Of a stretch of 59,614 nucleotides of DNA, positions 27,228 to 36,077 are shown one piece after another. The stretch lies in NCBI GenBank assembly GCA_027032075.1, contig JALVOC010000237.1, forward strand, positions 1 to 59,614, given 5' to 3'. Positions within the stretch are counted from its first letter, which is position 1. The number at the start of each line of letters is the position of its first letter. The notes under the pieces are model-generated. The model was given only the letters and a program-made list of their open reading frames with translations, had not been told where the DNA came from and ran no database searches. The DNA is from Chromatiales bacterium (GTDB lineage: Bacteria > Pseudomonadota > Gammaproteobacteria > UBA6429 > Thiohalophilaceae). The position numbers were made by a program, and so were the translations under genes.

Positions 27228-28085
27228 TTGAAGATGTTGCGCAGTGTTTTATTCCTCAGCGGGATACTGGCTATCGTAGCCGTCGGTAACGCCGCTGCCC
27301 CCCGGGCGGATACTCCGCCGGCAACAATCCGCAACCAGTTTCTTGCCGCAAGAGACCTGCAACAGCAGGGTGAAGCCGAACAGGCCATCCAACGCTATCA
27401 GGCACTGATAGAAACCGCCCCCGGCTTGCTGGCGGCCTACAACAACCTGGCGGTAATCTATGCCAGTCAGGGAAAACTGGATGCCGCGCGCGAAGTGCTG
27501 CAACGCGGCATCCGTGCCCGGCCAGAGTTCGCCACCCTGTATGACAACCTCAACGCCGTGTTTCTGGAACTGTCACGCAAGGATTATGGCCATGCGTTAC
27601 GGCTCGAGGTCAAACCGCGGAAGGTTCGTCTGAGCAGCATGCCTTACCCGCATGCGCCATCGTCAGTGGCAAGTGTGACGTCACAGGGAGCGGAGGAAAC
27701 CATCGCCACCGCGCAGCCGGCAGAGGTCCCGATGACGGATGATGTCATGCGGCAGACCATCAGTGACACCATCGAAGGCTGGGCCAGCGCGTGGTCAGCA
27801 CAGGAAGTGGAATTGTATCTGTCCTTCTATGCAAAGGGCTTTGTCCCGCCAGGCGGCCTCAGCCGCAGCGCCTGGGAAAAGCAGCGCCGGCAACGCCTGA
27901 GCCGTCCCAAATGGGTCAAGGTGAGGCTGAAGGAAATCGAGGTCGAGCCGGGCGACAAAGGGATGGCACGCGTACGTTTTTTGCAGGAGTACCGCTCCGA
28001 CAGTTATACCGACAGGACACGCAAAGAACTTGACTTACTGCTGTCCGAGCAGGGTTGGCGGATTGTGGCGGAGAAAAGTCTGTAA
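27228..28085 (+). CDS. Secreted TPR protein with Cds6-type C-terminal domain
   Basis: A 285-aa exported protein of unknown function. There is a signal peptide (about 1-24, ending GNAAA), two tetratricopeptide repeats near residues 34-105 (NQFLAARDLQQQGEAEQAIQ, then LAAYNNLAVIYASQGKLDAA) and an NTF2-like domain from about 160 on (IEGWASAWSAQEVELYLSFY). This last domain matches the end of the L,D-transpeptidase encoded directly downstream. The start is TTG at 27228, with AAGGA ten bases before it; ATG at 27234 is the alternative. The genes are three bases apart and probably act together at the cell wall. Confidence 0.75.
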   Translation: MKMLRSVLFLSGILAIVAVGNAAAPRADTPPATIRNQFLAARDLQQQGEAEQAIQRYQALIETAPGLLAAYNNLAVIYASQGKLDAAREVLQRGIRARPEFATLYDNLNAVFLELSRKDYGHALRLEVKPRKVRLSSMPYPHAPSSVASVTSQGAEETIATAQPAEVPMTDDVMRQTISDTIEGWASAWSAQEVELYLSFYAKGFVPPGGLSRSAWEKQRRQRLSRPKWVKVRLKEIEVEPGDKGMARVRFLQEYRSDSYTDRTRKELDLLLSEQGWRIVAEKSL

Positions 28086-28088
28086 ACC

Positions 28089-29402
28089 ATGCATAGCCGG
28101 ATCATCCATGTTGTTTTCTGCGGCCTGTTGCTCACTGCCGTTCATGCCGCGCAGACGGATGAAACACCGTTGCAACTGGCCAGCCTGGATAAAAGCTATC
28201 TTTCCACCGATGTCAGAATAGAGGCGGATGAGGTGCTCCGCCAACTCGATCAGCGTCTCCAGACACAGCCAACCGACTATGAAGCCAGTCTGCTCAAGGC
28301 ATTACTCAAATTCAAGTCCGGTGATCGCGCAGGTGCCCTGCATATCCTGGATGCGCTGATCAAGCGGGCGCCGGATTTTCATCTCGCCTATCTGGTTCGC
28401 GGCGATCTGTTGCTCTCACAGATACGCCCGGTTTCCACTCTGGGGCAGAACAGCCTGCTTGCATCCCTCGCCGGCCAGCAATACCAGACGGTGCTGCAAA
28501 ATCTCAGAGACGAGGCGCGGGTGCGGCTGCGTGTGCTGAACCTGCGCCCTTATGAGAACAAAATGCCGGGGCAGATTCTGGCACTGGCTGACAGTGTCAA
28601 AAACGCCTTGCTGGTGGACAAGACCAATCATCGCCTCTATCTCTATCAGCGGCAGGCAAATGGTGAGTTGCAATTACAGCGTGATTACTATGTCAGTACC
28701 GGCAAGCTTGCGGGTGACAAGCGGATCCGCGGTGATTTGCGCACTCCGGAAGGAGTTTATTTCGTAACCTCCTGGATTCCGCCAAGCAAATTGCCGGACA
28801 AGTATGGCATCGGTGCCTTCCCGGTTAATTATCCCAATGAGCTGGATCGGCATCAGGGTAAAACCGGCAACGGCATCTGGTTGCACGGCACCGAAAGTGA
28901 TTTTTACAGCCGGCCACCGCTTGACAGCGAGGGATGTGTCGTCCTGACCAACGTGGATCTGCAGGCACTCAAGCAGGTGGTTACCCCGGGCGTGACGCCG
29001 GTCATCATCACGCCCAGGGCAACATGGGTGACGAAACAAGCCTGGCGGCAACAGCGGCAGGAGTTGTTGCAAGCATTGGAGGCCTGGCGCCGTGACTGGC
29101 AAAGCCTGGATGTCGAGCGCTATCTCAGCCACTATGCCGATGATTTCTGGGCCAGGGGGTTCAATCTGGCTTCATGGAAAAAACGCAAACGCATGCTGGC
29201 GAAAAGCAAGACATACCAGAGAGTCCGGCTTTCCGATATCTCGTTGTTGGCTTACCCCACAGCCACAGAGGCGAAGCAGGACATCGTAGTGGCGCGTTTC
29301 AGGCAGAGCTACCAGTCAAACAACTTCAGCAGCGATATGCAAAAACGTCTCTATCTCAAACGCCAGGGCGGTGAATGGCGGATCGTTTACGAAGGAAGGT
29401 GA
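28089..29402 (+). CDS. L,D-transpeptidase with C-terminal Cds6-type domain
   Basis: Periplasmic YkuD-fold L,D-transpeptidase of 437 aa that would cross-link peptidoglycan or attach proteins to it. A signal peptide (about 1-20) is followed by a TPR-like helical region (about 45-125). The catalytic domain lies around 170-315, starting with ALLVDKTNHRLYLYQR; the active site is HGTESDFYSR and then LDSEGCVVL with the nucleophilic cysteine (S-x-G-C-V where many members have SHGC). From about 325 (LEAWRRDWQSLDVERYLSHY) comes an NTF2-like domain of the Cds6 type, shared with the gene upstream. Confidence 0.88.
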   Translation: MHSRIIHVVFCGLLLTAVHAAQTDETPLQLASLDKSYLSTDVRIEADEVLRQLDQRLQTQPTDYEASLLKALLKFKSGDRAGALHILDALIKRAPDFHLAYLVRGDLLLSQIRPVSTLGQNSLLASLAGQQYQTVLQNLRDEARVRLRVLNLRPYENKMPGQILALADSVKNALLVDKTNHRLYLYQRQANGELQLQRDYYVSTGKLAGDKRIRGDLRTPEGVYFVTSWIPPSKLPDKYGIGAFPVNYPNELDRHQGKTGNGIWLHGTESDFYSRPPLDSEGCVVLTNVDLQALKQVVTPGVTPVIITPRATWVTKQAWRQQRQELLQALEAWRRDWQSLDVERYLSHYADDFWARGFNLASWKKRKRMLAKSKTYQRVRLSDISLLAYPTATEAKQDIVVARFRQSYQSNNFSSDMQKRLYLKRQGGEWRIVYEGR

Positions 29403-29445
29403 GCGTCCCCCTTGTCATTCCTGCCGGCTGACAACGGAAAAGGAT

Positions 29446-30225
29446 TCAGTCGCCAAAACCGATATAGCGCAGTTTGTACCAGAGGATGCCGATGATTTCG
29501 TGCATGGCATTGTGCATGGTGTTCAGTGCGGAAGCCTGGGGCAGGACGCGCAGCAGCAGCGGATCATCACCGCCCTGGGCATAAAATGCCGTGGGCGCCG
29601 GAATCACATCGAACCCCACCGCTTCAAACGCCATCACCGAACGAGGCATGTGCCACGCCTGGGTGACGAGGTAAATCCGCTTTATTCCTTCTTTTTCCAG
29701 TATGGCTTTACTGAAAACGGCGTTTTCCCAGGTGGTTTTCGAGTGGTCTTCACGCCAGCGTACCGGGGTCTTCAGATCCTGAACCAGCACCTGTTGCATG
29801 AGCTGTGCTTCGCTGACGTTGCTGTTTTTAAAGACAATGCCGCCGCTCAGCAAAATCGGCAGACCGGTGTCACGATGCAGTTTTGCGCCGTAGTGCAGCC
29901 TTTGCAATACCGAACTGGAGGGAATGTCGTGACCGTATTCAGGGGAGTTGCGGATCCGGCCCCCGGCAAGAATGACAATCGCGCGGGCGGTGGGGTGTTC
30001 CAGTTCGGCTTTCGCCACCGCCGGCCGGTTCTGTAACAGCGTGATCGCAAAATCCGCCACCACAGGCATGCTCGCGAGAATGAGCAGGGCGATACCCGTG
30101 AGCACCATTATTTTGCCAGTGCGGTAAAACCGTGTCATCAGCAGTGTGCCTGCCACCATCAGCAGGATCATCAGTCCCGGCGGCAGCAGCAGGGTCTGGA
30201 TGGTTTTGGTCAACAACAATTCCAT
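29446..30225 (-). CDS. YdcF/ElyC-family DUF218 protein
   Basis: Membrane-anchored DUF218 protein of 259 aa. Two hydrophobic helices occupy residues 5-30 and 38-58. The DUF218 domain follows with IVILAGGR near 88, ILLSGGI near 125, the acidic ENAVFSKAIL near 166 and VTQAWHMPRSVMAFEAVGF near 184. The relatives ElyC and SanA influence envelope integrity and peptidoglycan or lipid-carrier metabolism in E. coli, so an envelope role is likely. It is 22 bases downstream of lipA on the same strand. Confidence 0.85.
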   Translation of the reverse strand: MELLLTKTIQTLLLPPGLMILLMVAGTLLMTRFYRTGKIMVLTGIALLILASMPVVADFAITLLQNRPAVAKAELEHPTARAIVILAGGRIRNSPEYGHDIPSSSVLQRLHYGAKLHRDTGLPILLSGGIVFKNSNVSEAQLMQQVLVQDLKTPVRWREDHSKTTWENAVFSKAILEKEGIKRIYLVTQAWHMPRSVMAFEAVGFDVIPAPTAFYAQGGDDPLLLRVLPQASALNTMHNAMHEIIGILWYKLRYIGFGD

Positions 30226-30246
30226 GATGGGATCAGTCCGAAAGTA

Positions 30247-31218
30247 TCAAAAATTCTTCCCGGCGGCCTGCCTGTCGGCATGATAGGAGGAGCGGACCAT
30301 CGGCCCGCTCGCCACATTGGTAAAGCCCAGCTTGTAACCCAGTTGCGCCAGCTGCCTGAACTCGTCCGGTGTGATGTAACGCTCCACCGGCAGGTGGTGA
30401 CGGCTCGGTTGCAGGTATTGCCCCAGGGTCAGCATCTCGCAGTGGTGTTGACGCAGATCGTGCATCACTGCTTCGACTTCCTCCAGGGTTTCACCCAGTC
30501 CGAGCATCAAACCGGATTTGCTCGGAACATCGGGCCGGTGGGCCTTGAAGTCCTTCAGCAGTTTCAGCGACCAGGCATAGTCCGCCCCGGGACGCGCCTG
30601 GCGATAGAGACGGGGGACTGTTTCGAGATTATGGTTGAACACATCCGGCGGAGTGCTGGTGAGTTGTTGCAGCGCTACTTCCATCCTGCCACGAAAATCG
30701 GGTACCAGGATCTCGATTCGGGTTTGCGGGCACTGGCTGCGTACCGCCTCGATACAAGCGGCAAAATGCGCCGCGCCGCCGTCACGCAGATCGTCACGAT
30801 CCACCGAAGTGATCACCACGTAGCGCAAATCCATTGCCTTGATTGTTTGCGCCAGCTGTTGCGGCTCATGCTCATCCAGTGGTTGAGGACGGCCGTGGGC
30901 CACATCGCAAAAGGGGCAACGCCGGGTGCAAATCGCCCCCATGATCATAAAGGTCGCCGTTCCGTGACCGAAGCATTCCCCCAGATTGGGGCAGGCGGCT
31001 TCTTCGCATACGGTGTGCAGTTTGTGCTCCCGCAGGATTTTTTTCAGTTGCCGCACTTCAGGGCTGGTGGGGGCCTTGGCGCGGATCCAGCGTGGTTTCG
31101 GCAGAGGATTGTCACGGGGGACCACCTTCACCGGAATACGCGCGGTTTTCGATGCGCCTTTCAGCGGATTGGCCGGCGTCGTCCGGAATTCATCAACAGG
31201 ATCTGTAGGTTTGCTCAT
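30247..31218 (-). CDS. lipA: Lipoyl synthase
   Basis: Radical-SAM enzyme that inserts two sulfur atoms into octanoyl groups on lipoyl domains. At 323 aa it has the usual length. The auxiliary [4Fe-4S] cluster motif [12 protein letters not shown] is near residues 57-68, and the radical-SAM cluster motif CTRRCPFCD is near 83-91. The C-terminal conserved serine motif appears as [11 protein letters not shown] near 309. It follows lipB by 13 bases, so the two-step lipoate assembly route is encoded as one unit. Confidence 0.97.
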   Translation of the reverse strand: MSKPTDPVDEFRTTPANPLKGASKTARIPVKVVPRDNPLPKPRWIRAKAPTSPEVRQLKKILREHKLHTVCEEAACPNLGECFGHGTATFMIMGAICTRRCPFCDVAHGRPQPLDEHEPQQLAQTIKAMDLRYVVITSVDRDDLRDGGAAHFAACIEAVRSQCPQTRIEILVPDFRGRMEVALQQLTSTPPDVFNHNLETVPRLYRQARPGADYAWSLKLLKDFKAHRPDVPSKSGLMLGLGETLEEVEAVMHDLRQHHCEMLTLGQYLQPSRHHLPVERYITPDEFRQLAQLGYKLGFTNVASGPMVRSSYHADRQAAGKNF

Positions 31219-31231
31219 CGGTGATCATCGT

Positions 31232-31873
31232 TCAGGAATACAGCGGGTCATTGTAGCCCAGAATCCGCGCCAAGTGTTCCGCCAGGCGGTTGCGGATATC
31301 GGCAGGTGTCAGTTGCACGCCCAGATCCCTGAGCTGGGTGACCGCCATCCCGGGGTAACCACATGGATTGATTTGCGTGAAGGGTTGCAGATCCATGTCC
31401 ACGTTCACCGCCAGGCCGTGATAGCTCTTGCCCCGTTTTACCCGCAGGCCCAGCGCGGCAATCTTTGCCTCGTTGACATAAACACCCGGCGCATCCTTCC
31501 GCCCCCTTGCCTGCAGACCGGATTCCGCCAGCAGCGCGATCACTGCCTCTTCCAGATGCCGGACCAGCTTTTGCACCCCCATGCGGCGGCGTTGCAAGTC
31601 GAGCAGGGTATAGATCACCACCTGTCCGGGACCATGGTAAGTCACCTGACCGCCACGATCGATCTGCACCACCGGGATCTCGCGCGGATCGAGCAGGTGC
31701 TCCTGTTTTGCGTTCAGGCCAAGGGTAAATACCGGCGGGTGTTCCACCAGCCATAATTCGTCGGGTGTATCGTCCGTCCGCTCCAGGGTGAATGCCTGCA
31801 TCGCCTGCCATACCGGTACATACTCACGGTGACCGAGGTTGCGGATGATGAGGGCGTTGCTGCTTGCTGTCAT
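31232..31873 (-). CDS. lipB: Octanoyl-ACP:protein octanoyltransferase
   Basis: Transfers octanoate from acyl carrier protein to lipoyl domains, providing the substrate of LipA. The ATG at 31873 (MTASSNALIIRNLG) is preferred over one at 31915, which adds residues without homology; this gives 213 aa. Motifs: VEHPPVFTLGLNAK near 50, TYHGPGQVVIYTLLDL near 85, KIAALGLRV near 144 and the catalytic cysteine in INPCGYPGM near 178. In many gammaproteobacteria it directly follows ybeD. Here two extra genes lie between. Confidence 0.95.
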   Translation of the reverse strand: MTASSNALIIRNLGHREYVPVWQAMQAFTLERTDDTPDELWLVEHPPVFTLGLNAKQEHLLDPREIPVVQIDRGGQVTYHGPGQVVIYTLLDLQRRRMGVQKLVRHLEEAVIALLAESGLQARGRKDAPGVYVNEAKIAALGLRVKRGKSYHGLAVNVDMDLQPFTQINPCGYPGMAVTQLRDLGVQLTPADIRNRLAEHLARILGYNDPLYS

Positions 31874-32013
31874 GCGGCTGGAGAAAACGAAAAGGGAACA
31901 ACGGTGATTGTACAACGTTTCCCGTCAGATAGAGAGCGGCATTCCGTGAGGAGGAGTTCAAACAGGTGCTTTATAAATTATAAATTCGAGCACCTTTGCT
32001 TCGGGAGAAAGAC

Positions 32014-32036
32014 AACGGCGGGCATTGCCCACCGTT
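32014..32036 (-). terminator. Hairpin terminator downstream of the DsrC-like gene
   Basis: A 10-bp stem with one mismatch (AACGGTGGGC / GCCCGCCGTT on the minus strand), a three-base loop and then a T-rich run (GTCTTTCT). It lies 68 bases after the stop of the DsrC-like gene. The other strand is followed by TGTTTTG, so it may act both ways. Confidence 0.55.
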
Positions 32037-32103
32037 TGTTTTGAAATGAAAAGGCCTGTCGACACACTTTAGCGTATCGAACTTCAGCCAGTGCGGTAAG
32101 CGC

Positions 32104-32445
32104 CTACATGACGCTCCCGAAGCCGTTGTCATTGCTGTTGGGGGGAACAGGCAGGCCTGCGATGCGGTAAGCCTGATATACCGGCCCGCCGGGAAAGAGT
32201 TTATAAAGGAATTGCTTGCCACCCTCAGCGCGGTATTCTTCCGCAAGCATCTGAATGGTTCTGCGTGCCGGTAAAGGACCCAGCACGCCGTATTGCTCAC
32301 GCAGGAAGCGCAGCACGACAAGGTGTGTTTCGCTCAGCGTCAGCCCCATCCCGGCGGCCAGTTCCCGGGCGCGATTGACTGACCAGTCGTCAAGGTGATG
32401 AAGATTCCCTTCGGGATCGGATTTGTTGATTTGTGGAGTAAACAT
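32104..32445 (-). CDS. DsrC/TusE-like protein lacking all cysteines
   Basis: Small protein of 113 aa with the DsrC/TusE fold: GNLHHLDDWSVNRARELA near residues 13-30, LSETHLVVLRFLREQY near 37-52, and the C-terminal arm GGPVYQAYRIAGLPVP near 86-101. In DsrC and TusE this arm ends with a functional cysteine that carries sulfur. Here the arm continues to GFGSVM and there is no cysteine anywhere in the protein, so it cannot carry a persulfide. A regulatory or structural role is possible. The ATG at 32445 has AGAGG eight bases upstream; a longer frame from 32556 lacks support. It lies between ybeD and lipB with the binding-protein gene. Confidence 0.8.
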   Translation of the reverse strand: MFTPQINKSDPEGNLHHLDDWSVNRARELAAGMGLTLSETHLVVLRFLREQYGVLGPLPARRTIQMLAEEYRAEGGKQFLYKLFPGGPVYQAYRIAGLPVPPNSNDNGFGSVM

Positions 32446-32690
32446 CGTGAATTGCCTCTTGAAGATGATGAATAAGACGGGGGTGGCAGGCAGTCTGTGA
32501 TTGTCAGATGCGGTGGCCTGATATGATAATGATAGCCTAAAAAACCAAGTAATCAAGTCAGGAATTATTTTATTGTGTATGCCCGCAAATCGGCAGGGGT
32601 TTATCCGCCGGTTTTCAGGTGTGGCGGCGGGTGTGCTGGGAGGGTTTGTTGCCGCTAAATGAGTGCTCCGGCTACCACTCCCCTTAAGCC

Positions 32691-32743
32691 GCTGATGCGA
32701 AACCAGAATTTGCCAATAATGTCGGGTATTCGGAACACTTATT
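32691..32743 (-). repeat. Dispersed intergenic repeat, copy C
   Basis: On the minus strand: AATAAGTGTTCCGAATAC at the outer end, then TTATTGGCAAATTCTGGTTT and CGCATCAGC, as in copies B and E. It lies in the 332-base gap (32446-32777) between the periplasmic binding protein and the DsrC-like gene. Nothing else recognisable is in that gap. Confidence 0.7.
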
Positions 32744-32777
32744 CAGCTACGCTGAGGACAAATAAAAGAGGGTGTTC

Positions 32778-33569
32778 CTACAAAGGCGTCTCCTGGAGTT
32801 TGATGAGACGTTTGCGGTGCCGCGCCAGGATTTTCGCGTAAGTGCCGTCGGCTTTCATCGCTTTCAGTGCCTTGTTGAAAGCGGCGATGATCCGCTCGTG
32901 CCCGGGATTTGCACGACTTACGGCAATATGTAATTTTCGTTTGCTCACGGGTTTGCCGAAAAACTCAAACTCCTTGCTGGCGGTCGGGAAGTAGCGGGTC
33001 AGTTCATTTCTGATCACCCACTGATCCCCCAGGGTGAGGTCAATCCTGCCCTGTTGCAGCAGCAGAAGGTTCTGGATGACATGGTTGTTGGAAACCTTGA
33101 TCAATCCCTTGGCATCGTCAAATTCTTTTCCATAGGCATAGTTGTCGACGACGCCTATGATCAGCCCTTTTAAGTCTGACAGATCCCTGAAGCGGATGGT
33201 GGTTCCTTTTTCTTTCACGAAGCGTATGACATTCTCGAAATAGGGATCGCTGTAATGCAGTTTTTTATTTCTTTCCGGCGTGTACCACACGGCCGCGATG
33301 ACATCGTAAATTCCGATTTTGGTCCCTTCCAGGGTTCTGGGCCAGGTTTCGATGCGGCTGACGGGGTTATAGCCCGCGCGCCTGAATACCCGCGTGACCA
33401 GATCCATTGCGGCGCCTTTTGTCATGTCATGTTTTGTTATATAAGGCGGCCATTCACTGCCAACAATGTTGATGGTTTGGCCTTTATCAGCGGCGCTGGC
33501 GTTTGCCGTACAGAAAACACAAAGTGTAATGATTCGTATTAGTTGTTTGCCAAAGGTATGAAAAAGCAT
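32778..33569 (-). CDS. Periplasmic solute-binding protein (SBP family 3 type)
   Basis: Exported binding protein of 263 aa of the amino-acid-type (SBP_bac_3) family. The ATG at 33569 gives a signal peptide (about 1-27, ending ANASA). The first lobe opens with INIVGSEWPPYI. KGAAMDLVTRVFRRAGY and the hinge strand FRDLSDLKGLIIGVVDNYAYG follow, and a C-terminal helix reads FNKALKAMKADGTYAKIL. No permease or ATPase gene is adjacent, so it may serve a sensor or a remote transporter. It is part of an insertion between ybeD and lipB. Confidence 0.82.
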   Translation of the reverse strand: MLFHTFGKQLIRIITLCVFCTANASAADKGQTINIVGSEWPPYITKHDMTKGAAMDLVTRVFRRAGYNPVSRIETWPRTLEGTKIGIYDVIAAVWYTPERNKKLHYSDPYFENVIRFVKEKGTTIRFRDLSDLKGLIIGVVDNYAYGKEFDDAKGLIKVSNNHVIQNLLLLQQGRIDLTLGDQWVIRNELTRYFPTASKEFEFFGKPVSKRKLHIAVSRANPGHERIIAAFNKALKAMKADGTYAKILARHRKRLIKLQETPL

Positions 33570-33655
33570 GATGGTTCCCGGGCTGATAAGTGGCAGTTGG
33601 CGCAAACTTTGATGTTATCGCATCTGTATCGTAATGCAAACAAGCAGCGCTCGGT

Positions 33656-33919
33656 TTATAAGGTCATCAGCACGGCTTCACTGGCGTTCAACTCCAGATA
33701 GAGATCATCCAGTTGCTGCTTGCTTCCGGCATTGATGGTGACAGTGATGGCAGCATAATTGCCCTTACCGCTGGGGCGCAGTCGTATGGCGTTTTCGTCC
33801 AGATCCGGTACATGTTTGCCGATGATTTCCCGAACGGTGGTTTCAAAATGCGGCGTGGCGTTGCCGATGATCTTTATCGGGAAATCACAGGGGAAGGTGA
33901 GCGGGCTTTCATCAGACAT
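33656..33919 (-). CDS. ybeD: YbeD/DUF493 family protein
   Basis: Small cytoplasmic protein of 87 aa with the ferredoxin-like DUF493 fold. The ATG at 33919 is chosen because the family starts here (LTFPCDFPIKIIGNA); the longer frame overlaps dat. RPSGKGNYAAITVTINA near residues 47-63 and LDDLYLELNASEAVLMTL at the end are typical. In E. coli ybeD lies between dacA and lipB and its role is unsettled. The same order holds here except for two genes inserted before lipB. Confidence 0.9.
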   Translation of the reverse strand: MSDESPLTFPCDFPIKIIGNATPHFETTVREIIGKHVPDLDENAIRLRPSGKGNYAAITVTINAGSKQQLDDLYLELNASEAVLMTL

Positions 33920-33950
33920 GATTACAATATGCTGTGTGGCCGGAAGGACT

Positions 33951-34820
33951 TCAAGCCCCGGCTTTGTTTTGGCGCAAGGCCTGTTTGTAATCCTGATAGA
34001 TCGTATACATCTGTTGCCACACAGGGCCGGGTCGGCCGTCACTCACGGGCTGGCCGTTCAGGCGGGTAACGGGGAGAATTTCCTTGAGGGAACTGGTAAG
34101 CCAGACTTCATCGGCATGCAACAGTTCTGTTTCGCCAATTGCGGTTTCCTTGCAGGGCAATTGATGTTTTTCCGCCAGTTCCACCACCAGGTCACGGGTG
34201 ATACCCGGCAACAGCCGCTCTGATTTGGGTGGGGTGAGGATCACGCCTTCCTTGACGATAAAGACATTGCTGGCCGCACCTTCAGACACTTCACCGTCTC
34301 GCAGCAGGATGGCCTCCACCGCATCCTGCTCGACGGCCTGCTGGCGCATGAGGATATTGGGCAACAGCGCGATACTTTTGATATGACAATATTGCCAGCG
34401 GATATCCTCCAGGGTGACGGCGGCAACCCCCTCGCTGAGTTCCCCGGCAGGAACCGGACTAACCGGATTGCTCATGACAAACACCGTTGGCCGGGTGTCA
34501 CCGGGAAAGCGGTGATCCCGGCGTGCCACACCGCGGGTGACCTGCAGGTAAACCGACTGATCACCGCCGCCATTTTCTTCGATGACTTTGGTGATGATCG
34601 CTGACCACTCCTGCCGCTTACAGGGATTGTCAATGCGCACCGCCTGCATGCTGTCTTCCAGCCGTTGCAGGTGTTGAGGCAAGCGGAAGGGGTTTCCATT
34701 GTAAACCGGGATAACCTCGTAAACCCCGTCTCCAAAAATAAAGCCGCGATCCAGCACCGGGATACAGGCCTCCTCCAGGGGCAGGTATTTGCCATTCAGA
34801 TATACCAGGGGCGATCTCAT
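33951..34820 (-). CDS. dat: D-amino acid aminotransferase (class IV)
   Basis: Pyridoxal-phosphate enzyme of fold type IV, 289 aa, that would interconvert D-alanine and D-glutamate with their keto acids. Signatures: DRGFIFGDGVYEVIPVY near residues 24-40, the PLP lysine in CHIKSIALLPNIL near 145-157, and EGAASNVFIVKEG near 177-189. Branched-chain transaminases share the fold, but the location directly after the D-Ala-D-Ala carboxypeptidase gene fits D-amino acid metabolism: released D-alanine could feed this enzyme. Confidence 0.87.
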   Translation of the reverse strand: MRSPLVYLNGKYLPLEEACIPVLDRGFIFGDGVYEVIPVYNGNPFRLPQHLQRLEDSMQAVRIDNPCKRQEWSAIITKVIEENGGGDQSVYLQVTRGVARRDHRFPGDTRPTVFVMSNPVSPVPAGELSEGVAAVTLEDIRWQYCHIKSIALLPNILMRQQAVEQDAVEAILLRDGEVSEGAASNVFIVKEGVILTPPKSERLLPGITRDLVVELAEKHQLPCKETAIGETELLHADEVWLTSSLKEILPVTRLNGQPVSDGRPGPVWQQMYTIYQDYKQALRQNKAGA

Positions 34821-34836
34821 AAGGATATGGCGTAAT

Positions 34837-35988
34837 TTATTGAAACATCAATTTGACGTTATCGACCAGTTTGCGCCAGATGCCGCCCTCGGGGACACTT
34901 TGCAGGGCAACCAGTGGCCGCTTGATGATCTCTTTATCGGTTAATTTGATGATCACACTGCCGTATACCTGTCCCTTGGTGGCCGGTGCCACCAGCATCG
35001 GTTCAACGCTCATCTTGGCGTCAACTTTTCTGCGCTGGCCGCGTGGCAGGGTGAGGTAGAGATCCTCCTGCAGACCAAGCGGCAGTGTTTCCGTTTCCCC
35101 TTTCCAGATGCGCATCCGCGTCAGTGGTTGATTGGCCTTGTGCAGCAGGAAGGTTTCATAAAAACGGAAACCATAATTTAACAATTTACGACTGTTGCTG
35201 GAGCGCGCGTTGTCCGAAGCGGTTCCCAGCACCACGGAGATGAGCCGCATGTTTTTCTGTTTTGCCGAGGACACCAGGCAATAGCCGGCGGATTCCGTGT
35301 GCCCGGTTTTGATGCCGTCGACGCGATCGTCCAGCCACAACAGGCGATTGCGGTTATTCTGCCGGATATTGTTATAGGTGTACTCTTTTTCGCGATACCA
35401 GGCATAGTGGCGGGGAAAATCGCGGATCAGGGCACGTGCCATGATCGCGAGATCTTTTGCCGTCGTGTAGTGATCCGCTGCCGGCCAGCCCGTGCAGTTG
35501 CTGTAATGGGTACCGGTCATGCCCAGTGCCTGTGCATATTGGTTCATCAACTGCACAAATGACTCCTCATTACCGGCGACGTGTTCGGCGAGTGCCACGC
35601 TGGCGTCATTGCCGGACTGGATGATCATGCCTTTGAGTAAATCCCTGACACTCACCCGGGTGTTCACTTCAATGAACATGCGTGATCCCTTCATGCGCCA
35701 CGCCTTTTCGCTCACCAGCACCTGATCATCGAGGCTCACCGAGCCGTTACTGATCTCGGTCAGCACCACATAGGCCGTCATCATTTTGGTGAGGCTGGCA
35801 GGTTCAACGCGCATCTCACTGTTGTGTTCGGCGAGAATGCGGTTGCTGTTGAAATCCACCAGCAGCCAGGCCTTCGCGGCGATGTGTGGCGGCGCCGGAA
35901 CCAGTGCGGGTTTGGCAACGGCCGGCAGGCTGAAGATCAGGAAAAGTAAAGCGGAAAGAAGATAATTGAAACGCATTTTGTCCAGCAT
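34837..35988 (-). CDS. dacC: D-alanyl-D-alanine carboxypeptidase (PBP5/6 family)
   Basis: Low-molecular-weight penicillin-binding protein of 383 aa that removes the terminal D-alanine from peptidoglycan stems. A signal peptide ends near SLPAVA. The active-site motifs are SLTK in EPASLTKMMTAY near residue 66, SGN in IQSGNDASVAL near 129 and KTG in DGIKTGHTESAG near 232. A beta-sandwich domain and a C-terminal amphipathic helix (IWRKLVDNVKLMF) follow, the latter for membrane attachment. ATG at 35988 or 35976 could be the start. The symbol dacC versus dacA is a naming choice. Confidence 0.94.
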   Translation of the reverse strand: MLDKMRFNYLLSALLFLIFSLPAVAKPALVPAPPHIAAKAWLLVDFNSNRILAEHNSEMRVEPASLTKMMTAYVVLTEISNGSVSLDDQVLVSEKAWRMKGSRMFIEVNTRVSVRDLLKGMIIQSGNDASVALAEHVAGNEESFVQLMNQYAQALGMTGTHYSNCTGWPAADHYTTAKDLAIMARALIRDFPRHYAWYREKEYTYNNIRQNNRNRLLWLDDRVDGIKTGHTESAGYCLVSSAKQKNMRLISVVLGTASDNARSSNSRKLLNYGFRFYETFLLHKANQPLTRMRIWKGETETLPLGLQEDLYLTLPRGQRRKVDAKMSVEPMLVAPATKGQVYGSVIIKLTDKEIIKRPLVALQSVPEGGIWRKLVDNVKLMFQ

Positions 35989-36077
35989 CGGTCTGTTGTT
36001 TGTTCAGGGGGTATTCTAACTGCAAGGGGCGTGAAAAACCTAGGAGTCCGTCAGATTTGCGGGATTCCCCGCTTCCC

